A stretch of DNA of 64,000 nt from Xenorhabdus sp014467285 (lineage in GTDB: Bacteria > Pseudomonadota > Gammaproteobacteria > Enterobacterales > Enterobacteriaceae), in NCBI RefSeq assembly GCF_014467285.1, contig NZ_NKHR01000003.1:186001-250000 (forward strand), read 5' to 3'. Under the pieces are notes generated by a model. The model ran no database searches. It saw nothing but the letters and a program-made list of their open reading frames with translations, and was not told where the DNA came from. This document shows positions 50,602 to 60,064 of this stretch, one piece after another; within the stretch, counting starts at the first letter, position 1, and every line of letters begins with the position of its first letter. Both the position numbers and the translations under genes were made by a program.

Positions 50602-51900
50602 ATGGGTAAGAACGTTGTCGTATTGGGCACCCAATGGGGTGACGAGGGCAAGGGTAAAATCGTCGACTTGCTGACTGAACGGGCTAAGTACGTAGTTCGT
50701 TATCAGGGGGGCCACAATGCCGGCCATACACTAGTCATCAACGGTGAAAAAACCGTTCTCCACTTAATCCCATCTGGGATCTTACGTGAAAACGTCATTA
50801 GCATTATCGCAAATGGGGTCGTTTTAGCACCAGATGCTTTGATGAAAGAAATGAAAGAGCTTGAATCACGTGGGATTCCTGTACGTGAGCGCCTGCTTAT
50901 TTCTGAAGCTTGTCCGCTGATCCTGCCCTACCATGTTGCATTGGATAATGCCCGCGAGAAAGCGCGTGGCGCCAAGGCGATTGGTACAACAGGTCGTGGT
51001 ATCGGCCCTGCATATGAAGACAAAGTCGCACGTCGTGGTCTGCGTGTCGGTGATCTGTTCGATAAAGAAAATTTCGCAGTCAAGCTGAAAGAAATCATTG
51101 AGTACCACAACTTCCAACTGGTTAACTATTACAACGAACCAGCGGTTGATTACCAGAAAACACTGGATGATATTCTGGCTGTTGCTGACATCCTGACTGG
51201 CATGGTAGTTGACGTTTCTGACCTGCTTTATAAAGCAACTCAGAAAGGTGAATTGGTCATGTTTGAAGGTGCACAGGGTACGCTGTTGGATATCGACCAC
51301 GGTACATATCCTTATGTGACTTCTTCCAATACTACTGCGGGTGGTGTTGCGACTGGTTCCGGTCTGGGTCCACGTTACGTTGATTATGTACTGGGTATCA
51401 TCAAGGCTTACTCCACCCGTGTTGGTGCAGGTCCATTCCCGACTGAATTATTTGATGAAACCGGTGAATACCTGCGTCAGAAAGGTCAGGAATTTGGTGC
51501 GACTACAGGCCGTAGCCGTCGTACTGGCTGGTTGGATATCGTTGCTATCCGTCGCGCGATCCAAATCAACTCCCTGTCTGGCTTCTGCATGACCAAACTG
51601 GACGTGCTGGATGGCCTGAAAGAAGTCAAAATCTGTGTTGGCTATCGTCAGGCAGATGGCTCTGTTATTGATACCACTCCTCTGGCAGCAGAAAACTGGG
51701 AAGGTCTGGAAGCAGTTTATGAAACTCTGCCAGGTTGGGATGAAAGCACTTTCGGTGTGAAAGAGCATAGCCAGTTGCCACAAGCAGCATTAAACTACAT
51801 CAAGCGCGTAGAAGAGCTGACCGGCGTTCCTGTTGATATTATTTCTACAGGTCCAGATCGTGCAGAAACGATGATCCTGCGTGACCCATTTGATGCTTAA
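50602..51900 (+). CDS. purA: PurA adenylosuccinate synthetase
   Basis: A 432 aa enzyme that converts IMP, aspartate and GTP to adenylosuccinate in AMP synthesis. The start GTQWGDEGKGKIVDLL carries the catalytic Asp13 and the P-loop-like segment. GGHNAGHT, TTGRGIGPAYEDK, GAQGTLLDIDHGTYPYVTSS and TGRSRRTGWLD are the family motifs. Length equals that of E. coli. A strong terminator follows. Confidence 0.97.
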   Translation: MGKNVVVLGTQWGDEGKGKIVDLLTERAKYVVRYQGGHNAGHTLVINGEKTVLHLIPSGILRENVISIIANGVVLAPDALMKEMKELESRGIPVRERLLISEACPLILPYHVALDNAREKARGAKAIGTTGRGIGPAYEDKVARRGLRVGDLFDKENFAVKLKEIIEYHNFQLVNYYNEPAVDYQKTLDDILAVADILTGMVVDVSDLLYKATQKGELVMFEGAQGTLLDIDHGTYPYVTSSNTTAGGVATGSGLGPRYVDYVLGIIKAYSTRVGAGPFPTELFDETGEYLRQKGQEFGATTGRSRRTGWLDIVAIRRAIQINSLSGFCMTKLDVLDGLKEVKICVGYRQADGSVIDTTPLAAENWEGLEAVYETLPGWDESTFGVKEHSQLPQAALNYIKRVEELTGVPVDIISTGPDRAETMILRDPFDA

Positions 51901-51926
51901 TTAATAGCTTAATCTTTTGGGCAAAT

Positions 51927-51951
51927 AACCGGGCTTAATGCCCGGTTTTTA
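51927..51951 (+). terminator. purA terminator
   Basis: ACCGGGC and GCCCGGT pair around TTAAT, followed by a T-run. Confidence 0.9.
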
Positions 51952-52135
51952 CTTTTTATAGATAAAGAAATTCATAACTAAAGAAATTTATAGATAAAAA
52001 AATAAAGAAGCGAATCGCCCGTTTTGCTTAATTTTTAAAATACCCACATAATAATGAACAACTAACGAAAACCAACAAACAGACATTTTTTGGTTCCAAA
52101 TAAACCCCGTTATATTCAGTCTCCCAGAGGTGAGT

Positions 52136-52555
52136 GTGCAGTTAACCAGTTTTACTGATTATGGGCTACGTGCTTTGATTTACATGGCTTCTTTACCGGA
52201 AGGTCAAATGACCAGCATTACAGAGGTAACTGAAGTTTATGGTTTATCACGTAATCATATGGTAAAGATCATCAATCAACTTAGTCACTTAGGGTTGGTG
52301 AACGCTGTCAGGGGAAAAAATGGTGGCATAAGTCTGGGGAAACCTGCCAGCGAGATCAGAATTGGTGATGTGGTTCGTTCATTGGAACCACTTTCATTGG
52401 TTAACTGTAGTGCCTGTCAAATAACGCCTGCATGTCGCTTAAAATCAGTCTTGAATCAAGCGGTAGAAAATTTTTTGGAAGAGTTGGATAAACATACTTT
52501 GGCCGATATGGTTGAAGACAATCGTCCCCTTTATCAATTGCTTCTGATTAAGTGA
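52136..52555 (+). CDS. nsrR: NsrR nitric-oxide-sensing repressor
   Basis: An Rrf2-family repressor of 139 aa that binds an iron-sulphur cluster and controls NO-detoxification genes. The winged helix spans residues 1 to about 65 (QLTSFTDYGLRALIYMA, YGLSRNHMVKIINQL). The cluster cysteines are C91, C94 and C100 in NCSACQITPAC. In E. coli the first two are five residues apart; here they are three apart, a two-residue deletion. GTG 52136 is chosen because AGAGG sits five bases upstream and it gives the family start. It is followed by rnr, as in E. coli. Confidence 0.93.
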   Translation: MQLTSFTDYGLRALIYMASLPEGQMTSITEVTEVYGLSRNHMVKIINQLSHLGLVNAVRGKNGGISLGKPASEIRIGDVVRSLEPLSLVNCSACQITPACRLKSVLNQAVENFLEELDKHTLADMVEDNRPLYQLLLIK

Positions 52556-52599
52556 AGCAGGGGGATAAACAGCTTGCTGATGACAACAGAGGAATGACG

Positions 52600-55080
52600 A
52601 TGTCAAAAGATCCTTTTCAGGAACGAGAGGCTGAAAAATACGAATCTCCTATCCCAAGCCGTGAATACATCTTGGATATCATTTTTAAACACACCACTCC
52701 GGTAAGCCGTCAGGAATTAGCACAAGAACTTCAGTTAACCAGTGCAGAAGCACAGGAAGCATTGCGCCGCCGTTTGCGGGCAATGGAACGCGATGGGCAG
52801 TTGGTTTTTACCCGCCGTCAATGTTACGCGTTGCCAGAAAGGCTGGATTTATTGAAAGGTACGGTGATTGGGCATCGTGATGGATATGGCTTCCTGCGTG
52901 TGGAAGGCCACAAAGAAGATTTTTATCTGCCTTCTGATCAGATGAAAATAGCGATCCATGGTGATGTTATACTGGCGCAGCCTTTGCGACCAGACAGAAA
53001 AGGCCGCGTTGAAGTGCGCATCGTGCGGGTATTGGAACCAAAAAACAGCCAAATCGTTGGGCGATACTTTATGGATGCTGGTATGGGCTTTGTCGTTCCT
53101 GATGACAGCCGTTTGTGTTTCGATATCTTGATCCCCAAAGAGGAGATTTGCGGGGCAAGAATGGGGAACGTTGTGGTGGTTGAATTAACAAACCGCCCGA
53201 CCCGCCGAACCAAGGCCATAGGTAAAATTGTTGAAGTGCTGGGCGAAACAATGGGAACGAACATGGCGGTTGAAATTGCGCTTCGTACCCATGAAATTCC
53301 CCATAGCTGGTCACCAATGGTAGAAACACAGGTGGCAGATTTGGATGAAAACGTTCCAGAGACTGCCAAACAAGGCCGTGTTGACTTACGTGAATTACCG
53401 TTGGTGACGATCGATGGCGAAGATGCCCGTGACTTTGATGATGCCGTGTATTGTGAAAGAAAACGCGGTGGTGGCTGGCGTTTATGGGTTGCGATTGCCG
53501 ATGTCAGTTACTACGTTCGCCCGCAAACACCGTTGGACACAGAAGCACGTAGCCGGGGTAATTCAGTCTACTTCCCTTCTCAGGTTGTACCGATGTTGCC
53601 GGAAGTGCTGTCGAATGGGTTGTGTTCCCTCAATCCAGAGGTCGATCGCCTGTGTATGGTGTGCGAAATGACGGTTTCTGCCCAAGGTAAACTCTCTTCC
53701 TATAAGTTTTACGAAGCAGTGATGAATTCACATGCTCGTTTGACTTATACGAAAGTCTGGAAAATCTTGCAGGGCGATCAGGAATTGCGTGATCACTATA
53801 AGCCACTGGTAAGTCATATTGAGCATCTGCATGAACTTTATCAGGCATTAGAACAGGCACGTGAACAGCGTGGTGCTATTTCATTTGAATCTGAAGAAGC
53901 CAAGTTTATTTTTAATGCGGAACGTCGTATTGAGCGGATTGAGCCAGTTGTACGCAATGATGCGCATAAACTTATTGAAGAGTGCATGATTCTGGCAAAT
54001 ATCGCGGCGGCTCGCTTTGTTGAAAAATATCATGAGCCTGCGTTATACCGTATTCATGACCGGCCAAAAGAAGAGAGTATTCTGAACCTGCGTTCAGTCT
54101 TCAACGAATTGGGATTGAGCCTATTGGGTGGAATGAAACCGGAACCGAAAGATTATGCGCAGTTGATGAAGGACGTTGCGGATCGACCGGATCATGAGCT
54201 GTTGCAAACCATGCTGCTGCGTTCAATGAAACAAGCGATCTATGAGCCTGAAAACCGTGGTCACTTTGGCTTGTCGTTGCGTGCTTATTCTCACTTTACT
54301 TCACCGATTCGCCGCTATCCTGATTTGGCGTTACACCGAGCGATCAAATACTTACTCGCGCAAGAGAATGGTGTTGTTGAGAATGGTGTTGTTGAGAATG
54401 ATAGTGCTGAGCATCGCTGGACGCCGACAGGCGGATGGCACAACGACATGGATCACATGTTGCAACTGGGTGACCACTGCTCCATGACTGAGCGTCGTGC
54501 CGACGAAGCAACAAGGGATGTAGCAGATTGGCTGAAATGTGATTTCATGCAAGATCAGGTAGGCAATGTTTTCACCGGTTTGATTACCAGCGTGACAGGT
54601 TTTGGTTTCTTTGTTCGCCTGCATGATCTGTTCATTGATGGTTTGGTACATGTTTCGACGCTGGATAACGATTATTACCGATATGATAATGTTGGCCAGC
54701 GTTTGATTGGTGAATCTTCTGGGCAGACTTATCGCCTTGGTGATGAGGTTGAAATCCGCGTAGAAGCGGTTCACATGGATGAGCGTAATATTGATTTCAC
54801 CTTGCTTTCAACGACCCGCAAGGCACGGAATCAAGGAAAGACCGCGCGCGATAAGGCGAAAAAAGGCAAGCCAGAGCGTAAAAATGACAAAAAAGGCCGT
54901 GATTATAAAAAATCAGCCAATTTTGAGCCGGACAATAGTTTCCGTAAAAAGAAAAGTGCGGAAAAGCCTGCATCGCCTAAGCCAAGTAATAAGCCAAGTA
55001 AAAAGAAAAAACCGTCAGACAAAACCAAAAGAATTACGGCAAAACTGAAAGCGAAACGCGCGAAAAAGAGCGCGGGTTAA
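52600..55080 (+). CDS. rnr: RNase R exoribonuclease
   Basis: A processive 3'-5' exoribonuclease of 826 aa for structured RNA and rRNA quality control. An N-terminal helix-turn-helix and cold-shock domains precede the RNB catalytic domain, where IDGEDARDFDDAVYCE holds the catalytic aspartates. A C-terminal S1 domain (GNVFTGLITSVTGFGFFVRL) and a lysine-rich tail follow. ATG 52600 with AGAGGA upstream gives MSKDPFQEREAEKY as in E. coli. An in-frame 15-bp tandem repeat has inserted NGVVE units before the S1 domain. Confidence 0.96.
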   Translation: MSKDPFQEREAEKYESPIPSREYILDIIFKHTTPVSRQELAQELQLTSAEAQEALRRRLRAMERDGQLVFTRRQCYALPERLDLLKGTVIGHRDGYGFLRVEGHKEDFYLPSDQMKIAIHGDVILAQPLRPDRKGRVEVRIVRVLEPKNSQIVGRYFMDAGMGFVVPDDSRLCFDILIPKEEICGARMGNVVVVELTNRPTRRTKAIGKIVEVLGETMGTNMAVEIALRTHEIPHSWSPMVETQVADLDENVPETAKQGRVDLRELPLVTIDGEDARDFDDAVYCERKRGGGWRLWVAIADVSYYVRPQTPLDTEARSRGNSVYFPSQVVPMLPEVLSNGLCSLNPEVDRLCMVCEMTVSAQGKLSSYKFYEAVMNSHARLTYTKVWKILQGDQELRDHYKPLVSHIEHLHELYQALEQAREQRGAISFESEEAKFIFNAERRIERIEPVVRNDAHKLIEECMILANIAAARFVEKYHEPALYRIHDRPKEESILNLRSVFNELGLSLLGGMKPEPKDYAQLMKDVADRPDHELLQTMLLRSMKQAIYEPENRGHFGLSLRAYSHFTSPIRRYPDLALHRAIKYLLAQENGVVENGVVENDSAEHRWTPTGGWHNDMDHMLQLGDHCSMTERRADEATRDVADWLKCDFMQDQVGNVFTGLITSVTGFGFFVRLHDLFIDGLVHVSTLDNDYYRYDNVGQRLIGESSGQTYRLGDEVEIRVEAVHMDERNIDFTLLSTTRKARNQGKTARDKAKKGKPERKNDKKGRDYKKSANFEPDNSFRKKKSAEKPASPKPSNKPSKKKKPSDKTKRITAKLKAKRAKKSAG
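54364..54400 (+). repeat. 15-bp in-frame tandem repeat in rnr
   Basis: GAGAATGGTGTTGTT occurs at 54364-54378 and 54379-54393, with its first seven bases again at 54394-54400. It encodes repeated ENGVV in a surface loop between the catalytic and S1 domains, where related proteins vary in length. Confidence 0.85.
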
Positions 55081-55138
55081 TAGCCCATAAAACAGTCGGT
55101 AAAAAACAGTTAATCAGTGAGTTAGGTATTAGCCAGTC

Positions 55139-55876
55139 ATGAGTGAAATTATCTACGGTATTCATGCCGTTAAAGCCTTGTTGGAGCGTGATCCACAACG
55201 CTTCATGGAAGTTTATGTATTGAAAGGGCGTGAAGATCGCCGCTTAACCCCATTGTTGCAGGAGCTGGAAAGCATCGGCATTGTAGTACAACTTGCCAAT
55301 CGCCAATGGCTGGATGCCCAGACAGAAGGCGCGGTACACCAGGGTATCATTGCACGGGTTAAACCGGGGCGTCAGTATCAGGAAAATGATTTGCCTGACT
55401 TATTGTCGCGGTTGGATCGTCCATTCTTGCTGGTATTGGATGGTGTCACCGATCCTCATAATCTGGGAGCTTGCTTGCGTACTGCGGATGCGGCGGGGGT
55501 TGATGCGGTTATCGTTCCGCGCGATCGCTCAGCACAACTGAATGCGACAGCGAAAAAAGTTGCCTGTGGTGCGGCAGAAAGCGTTCCACTGATCCGCGTA
55601 ACTAACCTCGCCCGTACCCTGCGCTTACTGCAAGAGCACAATATCTGGGTCGTTGGCACTGCGGGAGAAGCGAACCATGCGTTATATGAGAGCAAAATGA
55701 CTGGTCCAATGGCCTTGGTCATGGGTGCGGAAGGTGAGGGTATGCGCCGACTGACCCGCGAACATTGTGATGAACTGATCAGTATTCCAATGGCGGGTTC
55801 AGTTTCTTCCCTGAATGTATCGGTGGCGACAGGGGTATGCCTGTTTGAAATCGTGCGTCAGAGAAACACGCAATAA
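55139..55876 (+). CDS. rlmB: RlmB 23S rRNA Gm2251 methyltransferase
   Basis: A SpoU/TrmH-type SPOUT methyltransferase of 245 aa that 2'-O-methylates G2251 in the peptidyl-transferase P-loop. The N-terminal substrate-binding domain begins EIIYGIHAVKALLERDP. The knotted catalytic domain has LDGVTDPHNLGACLRTADA, LVMGAEGEGMRRLT and SIPMAGSVSSLNVSVATG. It follows rnr by 58 bases, as in E. coli. Confidence 0.96.
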   Translation: MSEIIYGIHAVKALLERDPQRFMEVYVLKGREDRRLTPLLQELESIGIVVQLANRQWLDAQTEGAVHQGIIARVKPGRQYQENDLPDLLSRLDRPFLLVLDGVTDPHNLGACLRTADAAGVDAVIVPRDRSAQLNATAKKVACGAAESVPLIRVTNLARTLRLLQEHNIWVVGTAGEANHALYESKMTGPMALVMGAEGEGMRRLTREHCDELISIPMAGSVSSLNVSVATGVCLFEIVRQRNTQ

Positions 55877-55940
55877 TTCTTAAGTTCTTTCATTGGAAAG
55901 CGTCTGAAAGAAGAATAAACGCGTTTTCTTTACCGGTATC

Positions 55941-55969
55941 TTGAGTTTTTTGTATTGTGCGGGTATAGT
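55941..55969 (+). promoter_or_regulatory. Sigma-70 promoter of the rpsF operon
   Basis: TTGAGT (55941-55946), a 17-base spacer and TATAGT (55964-55969), followed by the GC-rich GACGCGTCG discriminator. It lies 16 bases before the S6:S18 leader. Confidence 0.7.
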
Positions 55970-55984
55970 GACGCGTCGATTTTT

Positions 55985-56062
55985 CAGCCGTACTAAACAC
56001 GTTCCTTGCCTCCATGGGCCACGGCTGACCCTGACAGGAGGCTGAATAATCCGTAAGGAGCA
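55985..56062 (+). promoter_or_regulatory. S6:S18 ribosomal-protein leader RNA of rpsF
   Basis: GCCTCC (56008-56013) can pair with GGAGGC (56037-56042), and CAGCCGT (55985-55991) with ACGGCTG (56021-56027), giving a compact fold around CCATGGGCCACGG just before the rpsF ribosome site. This is the conserved leader bound by the S6-S18 complex, through which the operon represses its own translation in enterobacteria. Confidence 0.75.
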
Positions 56063-56068
56063 ATGCTA

Positions 56069-56467
56069 ATGCGTCATTACGAAATCGTTTTTATGGTCCA
56101 TCCTGACCAAAGCGAACAGGTTCCGGGCATGATCGAGCGTTACAGTGCGACTATCACTAACGCGCAAGGTCAGATTCACCGTCTGGAAGACTGGGGTCGT
56201 CGTCAACTGGCTTACCCAATCAACAAACTGCACAAGGCTCACTACGTTCTGATGAACGTTGAAGCGCCACAAGAAGCGATTGATGAGCTGGAAACTAACT
56301 TCCGCTTCAACGATGCCGTTATCCGCAGCATGGTTATGCGCGTTAAGCACGCAGTAACTGAAGCATCACCAATGGTTAAGGCTAAAGACGAACGTCGTAG
56401 CCGTGATCTGGTCTTGGAAGAAGACCTGGTTGATGATGTTGATGAAGCTGGGGATTCTGAAGAGTAA
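56069..56467 (+). CDS. rpsF: 30S ribosomal protein S6
   Basis: A 132 aa protein that partners with S18 on the 30S platform. MRHYEIVFMVHPDQSEQVPG, WGRRQLAYPINKLHKAHYVL and FRFNDAVIRSMVMR are family signatures. The acidic tail ends GDSEE, as in E. coli, where RimK adds glutamates. ATG 56069 has AAGGAG eight bases upstream; the ATG at 56063 is too close to that site. Confidence 0.97.
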   Translation: MRHYEIVFMVHPDQSEQVPGMIERYSATITNAQGQIHRLEDWGRRQLAYPINKLHKAHYVLMNVEAPQEAIDELETNFRFNDAVIRSMVMRVKHAVTEASPMVKAKDERRSRDLVLEEDLVDDVDEAGDSEE

Positions 56468-56472
56468 TCACC

Positions 56473-57022
<550 letters not shown>

Positions 57023-57060
57023 TAGGCTCAGTCCATTAACGACTTTGAGAGGATAAGGTA

Positions 57061-57513
57061 ATGCAAGTTATTCTGCTTGATAAAGTAGCAAACCTGGGTA
57101 GCCTGGGTGACCAAGTTAACGTTAAAGCGGGTTATGCCCGTAATTTCTTAGTACCACAGGGCAAAGCTGTTCCTGCAACTAAGAAAAACATCGAATTCTT
57201 CGAAGCTCGCCGTGCTGAACTGGAAGCTAAACTGGCTGACGTTCTGGCAGCAGCAGAAGCTCGTGCAGAGAAAATCAATGCACTGGGTTCTGTCACCATC
57301 GCTTCTAAAGCAGGTGACGAAGGTAAACTGTTCGGTTCTATCGGTACTCGTGACATCGCTGATGCAGTGACTGCTGCTGGCGTTGAAGTATCTAAGAGCG
57401 AAGTTCGCCTGTCTAACGGCGTTCTGCGTACTGTTGGTGAGCACGAAGTTCACTTCCAAGTACACAGCGATGTATTCGCACAATTGAACGTTAACATCGT
57501 TCCAGAAGCTTAA
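57061..57513 (+). CDS. rplI: 50S ribosomal protein L9
   Basis: A 150 aa, two-domain protein joined by a long helix (about residues 41-75, rich in Ala and Glu). The N-terminal rRNA-binding domain MQVILLDKVANLGSLGDQVNVK-like start and GYARNFLVPQGKA are conserved. It is the last gene of the rpsF operon and is followed by a strong terminator. Confidence 0.97.
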   Translation: MQVILLDKVANLGSLGDQVNVKAGYARNFLVPQGKAVPATKKNIEFFEARRAELEAKLADVLAAAEARAEKINALGSVTIASKAGDEGKLFGSIGTRDIADAVTAAGVEVSKSEVRLSNGVLRTVGEHEVHFQVHSDVFAQLNVNIVPEA

Positions 57514-57540
57514 TCCCTGATTAGCTGAAGAACATGTGAC

Positions 57541-57569
57541 AAAAAACGCTGGCATTGCCAGCGTTTTTT
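57541..57569 (+). terminator. rplI terminator
   Basis: AACGCTGGC and GCCAGCGTT pair around ATT, with A-run before and T-run after. It marks the end of the rpsF operon. Confidence 0.93.
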
Positions 57570-57656
57570 GTTATTTAAACCAAGAAGTTATTTTGATTCT
57601 GAAAGCCAATCAACAGTGTGGAAATTCTCTGGCTTGAGTCCTTACCTAATATTGAC

Positions 57657-57986
57657 CTATGAAATAATGGCCTTAGTTATCTCGGTCACTGTGTCGATAA
57701 TGTCTTGAGGTGCTTTCTCAATAAATTTGACCTGACGATCCAAAAAATCTAAGGATTTAACCTGATGAATAAGAATGGTACCTTGGGTAGATAATTCTTC
57801 GGGTAAGGGAACTTCTAACTTCATTCCCCTCACTGTACTGGTGATTGGGGCTACAACAGCAAATCCGGTATGCTCGTTAAACATCTTGCGAGAGATCACG
57901 AATGCAGGACGGCGTTTCATGATTTCTTTTCCTGCGCTCGGATCGAAGTCTATTGAGACAATATCTCCTTTATCTGGTATGTACAT
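57657..57986 (-). CDS. MazF/ChpB-type toxin
   Basis: A 109 aa PemK/MazF-fold endoribonuclease toxin. Signatures are PDKGDIVSIDFDPSAGKE at the start, RRPAFVISRKMFN (containing the conserved basic residue of the active site), APITST and LIHQVKSLDF. It cleaves mRNA at short sequence motifs in related systems. Its ATG overlaps the stop of the antitoxin gene (ATGA), a coupled pair. It resembles ChpB/PemK more than MazF, by eye. The pair interrupts the rplI-fklB interval of E. coli. Confidence 0.9.
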   Translation of the reverse strand: MYIPDKGDIVSIDFDPSAGKEIMKRRPAFVISRKMFNEHTGFAVVAPITSTVRGMKLEVPLPEELSTQGTILIHQVKSLDFLDRQVKFIEKAPQDIIDTVTEITKAIIS

Positions 57987-58243
57987 CAGAGTATTTCCTT
58001 ACCAACAGGCTTAGCGTTGAGCCACTCTTTATCCTCATCTGTTACCGTGAAACATTCTTTAGGGCTTCCAGCCAACAATGATTCCAGCGTCAACTCTTCT
58101 TTGATTGGTGTAAGTACAATTTTGTTATCCTGAATGGATAGGTCTAATTTTGAGCCAGTATGCAAATTAAGCGTTTTCACAATGGCTTTTGGGATACTAA
58201 CTATGTTAGCTCCACCAGATTGGCGGATGACAACAGCAGTCAT
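57986..58243 (-). CDS. MazE/ChpS-type antitoxin
   Basis: An 85 aa AbrB/MazE-fold protein. The swapped-hairpin DNA-binding region is at residues 3-50 (AVVIRQSGGANIVSIPKAIV, LHTGSKLDLSIQDNKIVLTP). The acidic C-terminal part should wrap the toxin and block it. It lies upstream of and overlaps the toxin gene by one base, the typical antitoxin-first order, and should repress its own promoter. Confidence 0.9.
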   Translation of the reverse strand: MTAVVIRQSGGANIVSIPKAIVKTLNLHTGSKLDLSIQDNKIVLTPIKEELTLESLLAGSPKECFTVTDEDKEWLNAKPVGKEIL

Positions 58244-58397
58244 GTCTGGCCCTCCTTTTATTCAAGTTATACTAAAGTATAATAATGTATTTTTGTTTTA
58301 CAAGAGTAAAACTTCCTTTAAAAACTCCTCACGCGTTTACCCATCCAGACAGTGCTGTTATGCTTGAACCTTCACTTATTTAATAACAGGTATTTTC

Positions 58398-59018
58398 ATG
58401 ACAACACCTTCTTTTGAGTCTATTGAAGCGCGGGCAAGTTACGGTATTGGCTTGCAGGTTGGGCAACAATTACAGGAATCTGGTTTACAGGGACTGGAAC
58501 CCGAAGCGCTGTTGGCAGGGCTGTGTGATGCGCTGGAAAGCCGTTCTCCTGCGATTCCTGTAGAAGAGCTGCATCGTGCGCTGCGTGAAATACATGAACG
58601 TGCTGACAGCGTTCGTCGTGAACGTCAGCAGGCGATGGCAGAAGAAGGCAAAAAATTTCTGACAGAAAATGCTCAGCGTGAAGGCGTAAGCAGTACTGAA
58701 TCTGGTTTGCAGTTTTCTGTTCTGACACAAGGCGAAGGTTCTATTCCGGCTCGTACTGACCGTGTTCGTGTTCACTACACTGGTCGTCTTATTGATGGCA
58801 CGGTATTTGATAGTTCAGTACAACGTGGCACACCAGCAGAATTTCCTGTCAGCGGCGTGATCCCAGGTTGGATTGAAGCTTTGACTCTGATGCCAGTAGG
58901 TTCTAAATGGGAACTCTATATTCCTCATAATTTGGCTTATGGTGAGCGTGGTGCAGGCGCGTCTATCCCTCCTTACAGCACATTGATCTTCGAAGTGGAA
59001 TTGCTGGAAATCCTGTAA
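58398..59018 (+). CDS. fklB: FklB FKBP22 peptidyl-prolyl isomerase
   Basis: A 206 aa dimeric FKBP-type isomerase, the same length as E. coli FklB. The N-terminal dimerisation part (residues 1-95) begins SFESIEARASYGIGLQVG. The FKBP domain (about 105-206) has VRVHYTGRLIDGTVFDSS, GVIPGWIEAL, WELYIPHNLAYG and IPPYSTLIFEVELL. No signal peptide. A palindromic terminator follows. Confidence 0.95.
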   Translation: MTTPSFESIEARASYGIGLQVGQQLQESGLQGLEPEALLAGLCDALESRSPAIPVEELHRALREIHERADSVRRERQQAMAEEGKKFLTENAQREGVSSTESGLQFSVLTQGEGSIPARTDRVRVHYTGRLIDGTVFDSSVQRGTPAEFPVSGVIPGWIEALTLMPVGSKWELYIPHNLAYGERGAGASIPPYSTLIFEVELLEIL

Positions 59019-59032
59019 TTTTCTATTGGATC

Positions 59033-59064
59033 AAAAAAATAGCCGGTTAACCGGCTATTTTTTT
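59033..59064 (+). terminator. fklB terminator
   Basis: ATAGCCGGTTAACCGGCTAT is a perfect palindrome flanked by A-run and T-run, usable in both directions. Confidence 0.9.
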
Positions 59065-59229
59065 GTGTGCATTTTGGGATTATTGAGGAATTTGGGAATC
59101 ATTGAGCAATAAAGTATTCGCTATTCCAGTAAAAAATGCGCTAAAAATGTAGCTTCAAGGGGTATGCCCAGATAGTTTTCAATTTGAAAGCGTAAGGGGA
59201 TAGCTGAATAATGAATGCAGAGGTGTATG

Positions 59230-59973
59230 ATGCTACAACAGATCTGCCAATTAGCACGGGAAGCAGGCGCGGCGATCATGGAGGTTTATCAGGCTAAGGA
59301 ACCGTTGCAGGTGGAACATAAAACGGATGACTCACCTGTTACTGTTGCAGATATTGCCGCTCATAAGATCATTAAAGCAGGATTATTGCGCATTGCGTCT
59401 GATATCCCGTTGTTATCAGAGGAAGATCCTCCTTCATGGGAAGAGCGGAAGAACTGGCAGCGCTATTGGTTGGTTGATCCACTGGATGGGACGAAAGAGT
59501 TCATTCGTCGGAACGGTGAATTTACCGTCAATATTGCATTAATTGAAGACGGCGTACCTGTCATGGGTGTCGTTTATGTTCCTGTGCAGAATGTCTTGTA
59601 TTCAGGGCAAGGCCGTCAGGCGTGGAAGGAAGCCAATGGTCAAACGCTTCCCATTAAAGTGATGTCTGCGACGCGACCAATCGTCGTCGTCAGCCGTTCT
59701 CATCGGGATGATGAGGAGTTGAAAGACTATCTTACCCAATTAGGGAATCACGATACACTTTCGGTAGGGTCTTCACTTAAATTCTGTATGGTTGCCGAGG
59801 GAAAAGCCCAACTTTATCCCCGTTTTGGGCCAACCAATATTTGGGATACTGGTGCGGGTCATGCTGTTGCAATTGCCGCAGGTGCACATGTCACGGACTG
59901 GGAAGGAAAAACACTGAATTACACACCGCGTGAATCTTTCCTGAATCCAGGGTTCAGAGTCAGTATTTTTTAA
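59230..59973 (+). CDS. cysQ: CysQ 3'(2'),5'-bisphosphate nucleotidase
   Basis: An inositol-monophosphatase-fold enzyme of 247 aa that removes 3'-phosphoadenosine 5'-phosphate from sulphate assimilation. The metal site is formed by SEEDPP and WLVDPLDGTKEF, with GPTNIWDTGAGHA later and the conserved end YTPRESFLNPGFRVSIF. ATG 59230 has AGAGG six bases upstream and aligns with the E. coli start; ATGs at 59227 and 59215 are alternatives. Convergent with ytfJ. Confidence 0.94.
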   Translation: MLQQICQLAREAGAAIMEVYQAKEPLQVEHKTDDSPVTVADIAAHKIIKAGLLRIASDIPLLSEEDPPSWEERKNWQRYWLVDPLDGTKEFIRRNGEFTVNIALIEDGVPVMGVVYVPVQNVLYSGQGRQAWKEANGQTLPIKVMSATRPIVVVSRSHRDDEELKDYLTQLGNHDTLSVGSSLKFCMVAEGKAQLYPRFGPTNIWDTGAGHAVAIAAGAHVTDWEGKTLNYTPRESFLNPGFRVSIF

Positions 59974-60064
59974 TGTGAAGGTGATAATGGCTCACAATGT
60001 TAGAGCCATTATCACTGTACGATCATTAAAATTACCGCAATTGAAAATCGGCTTGCGGCTCAGG

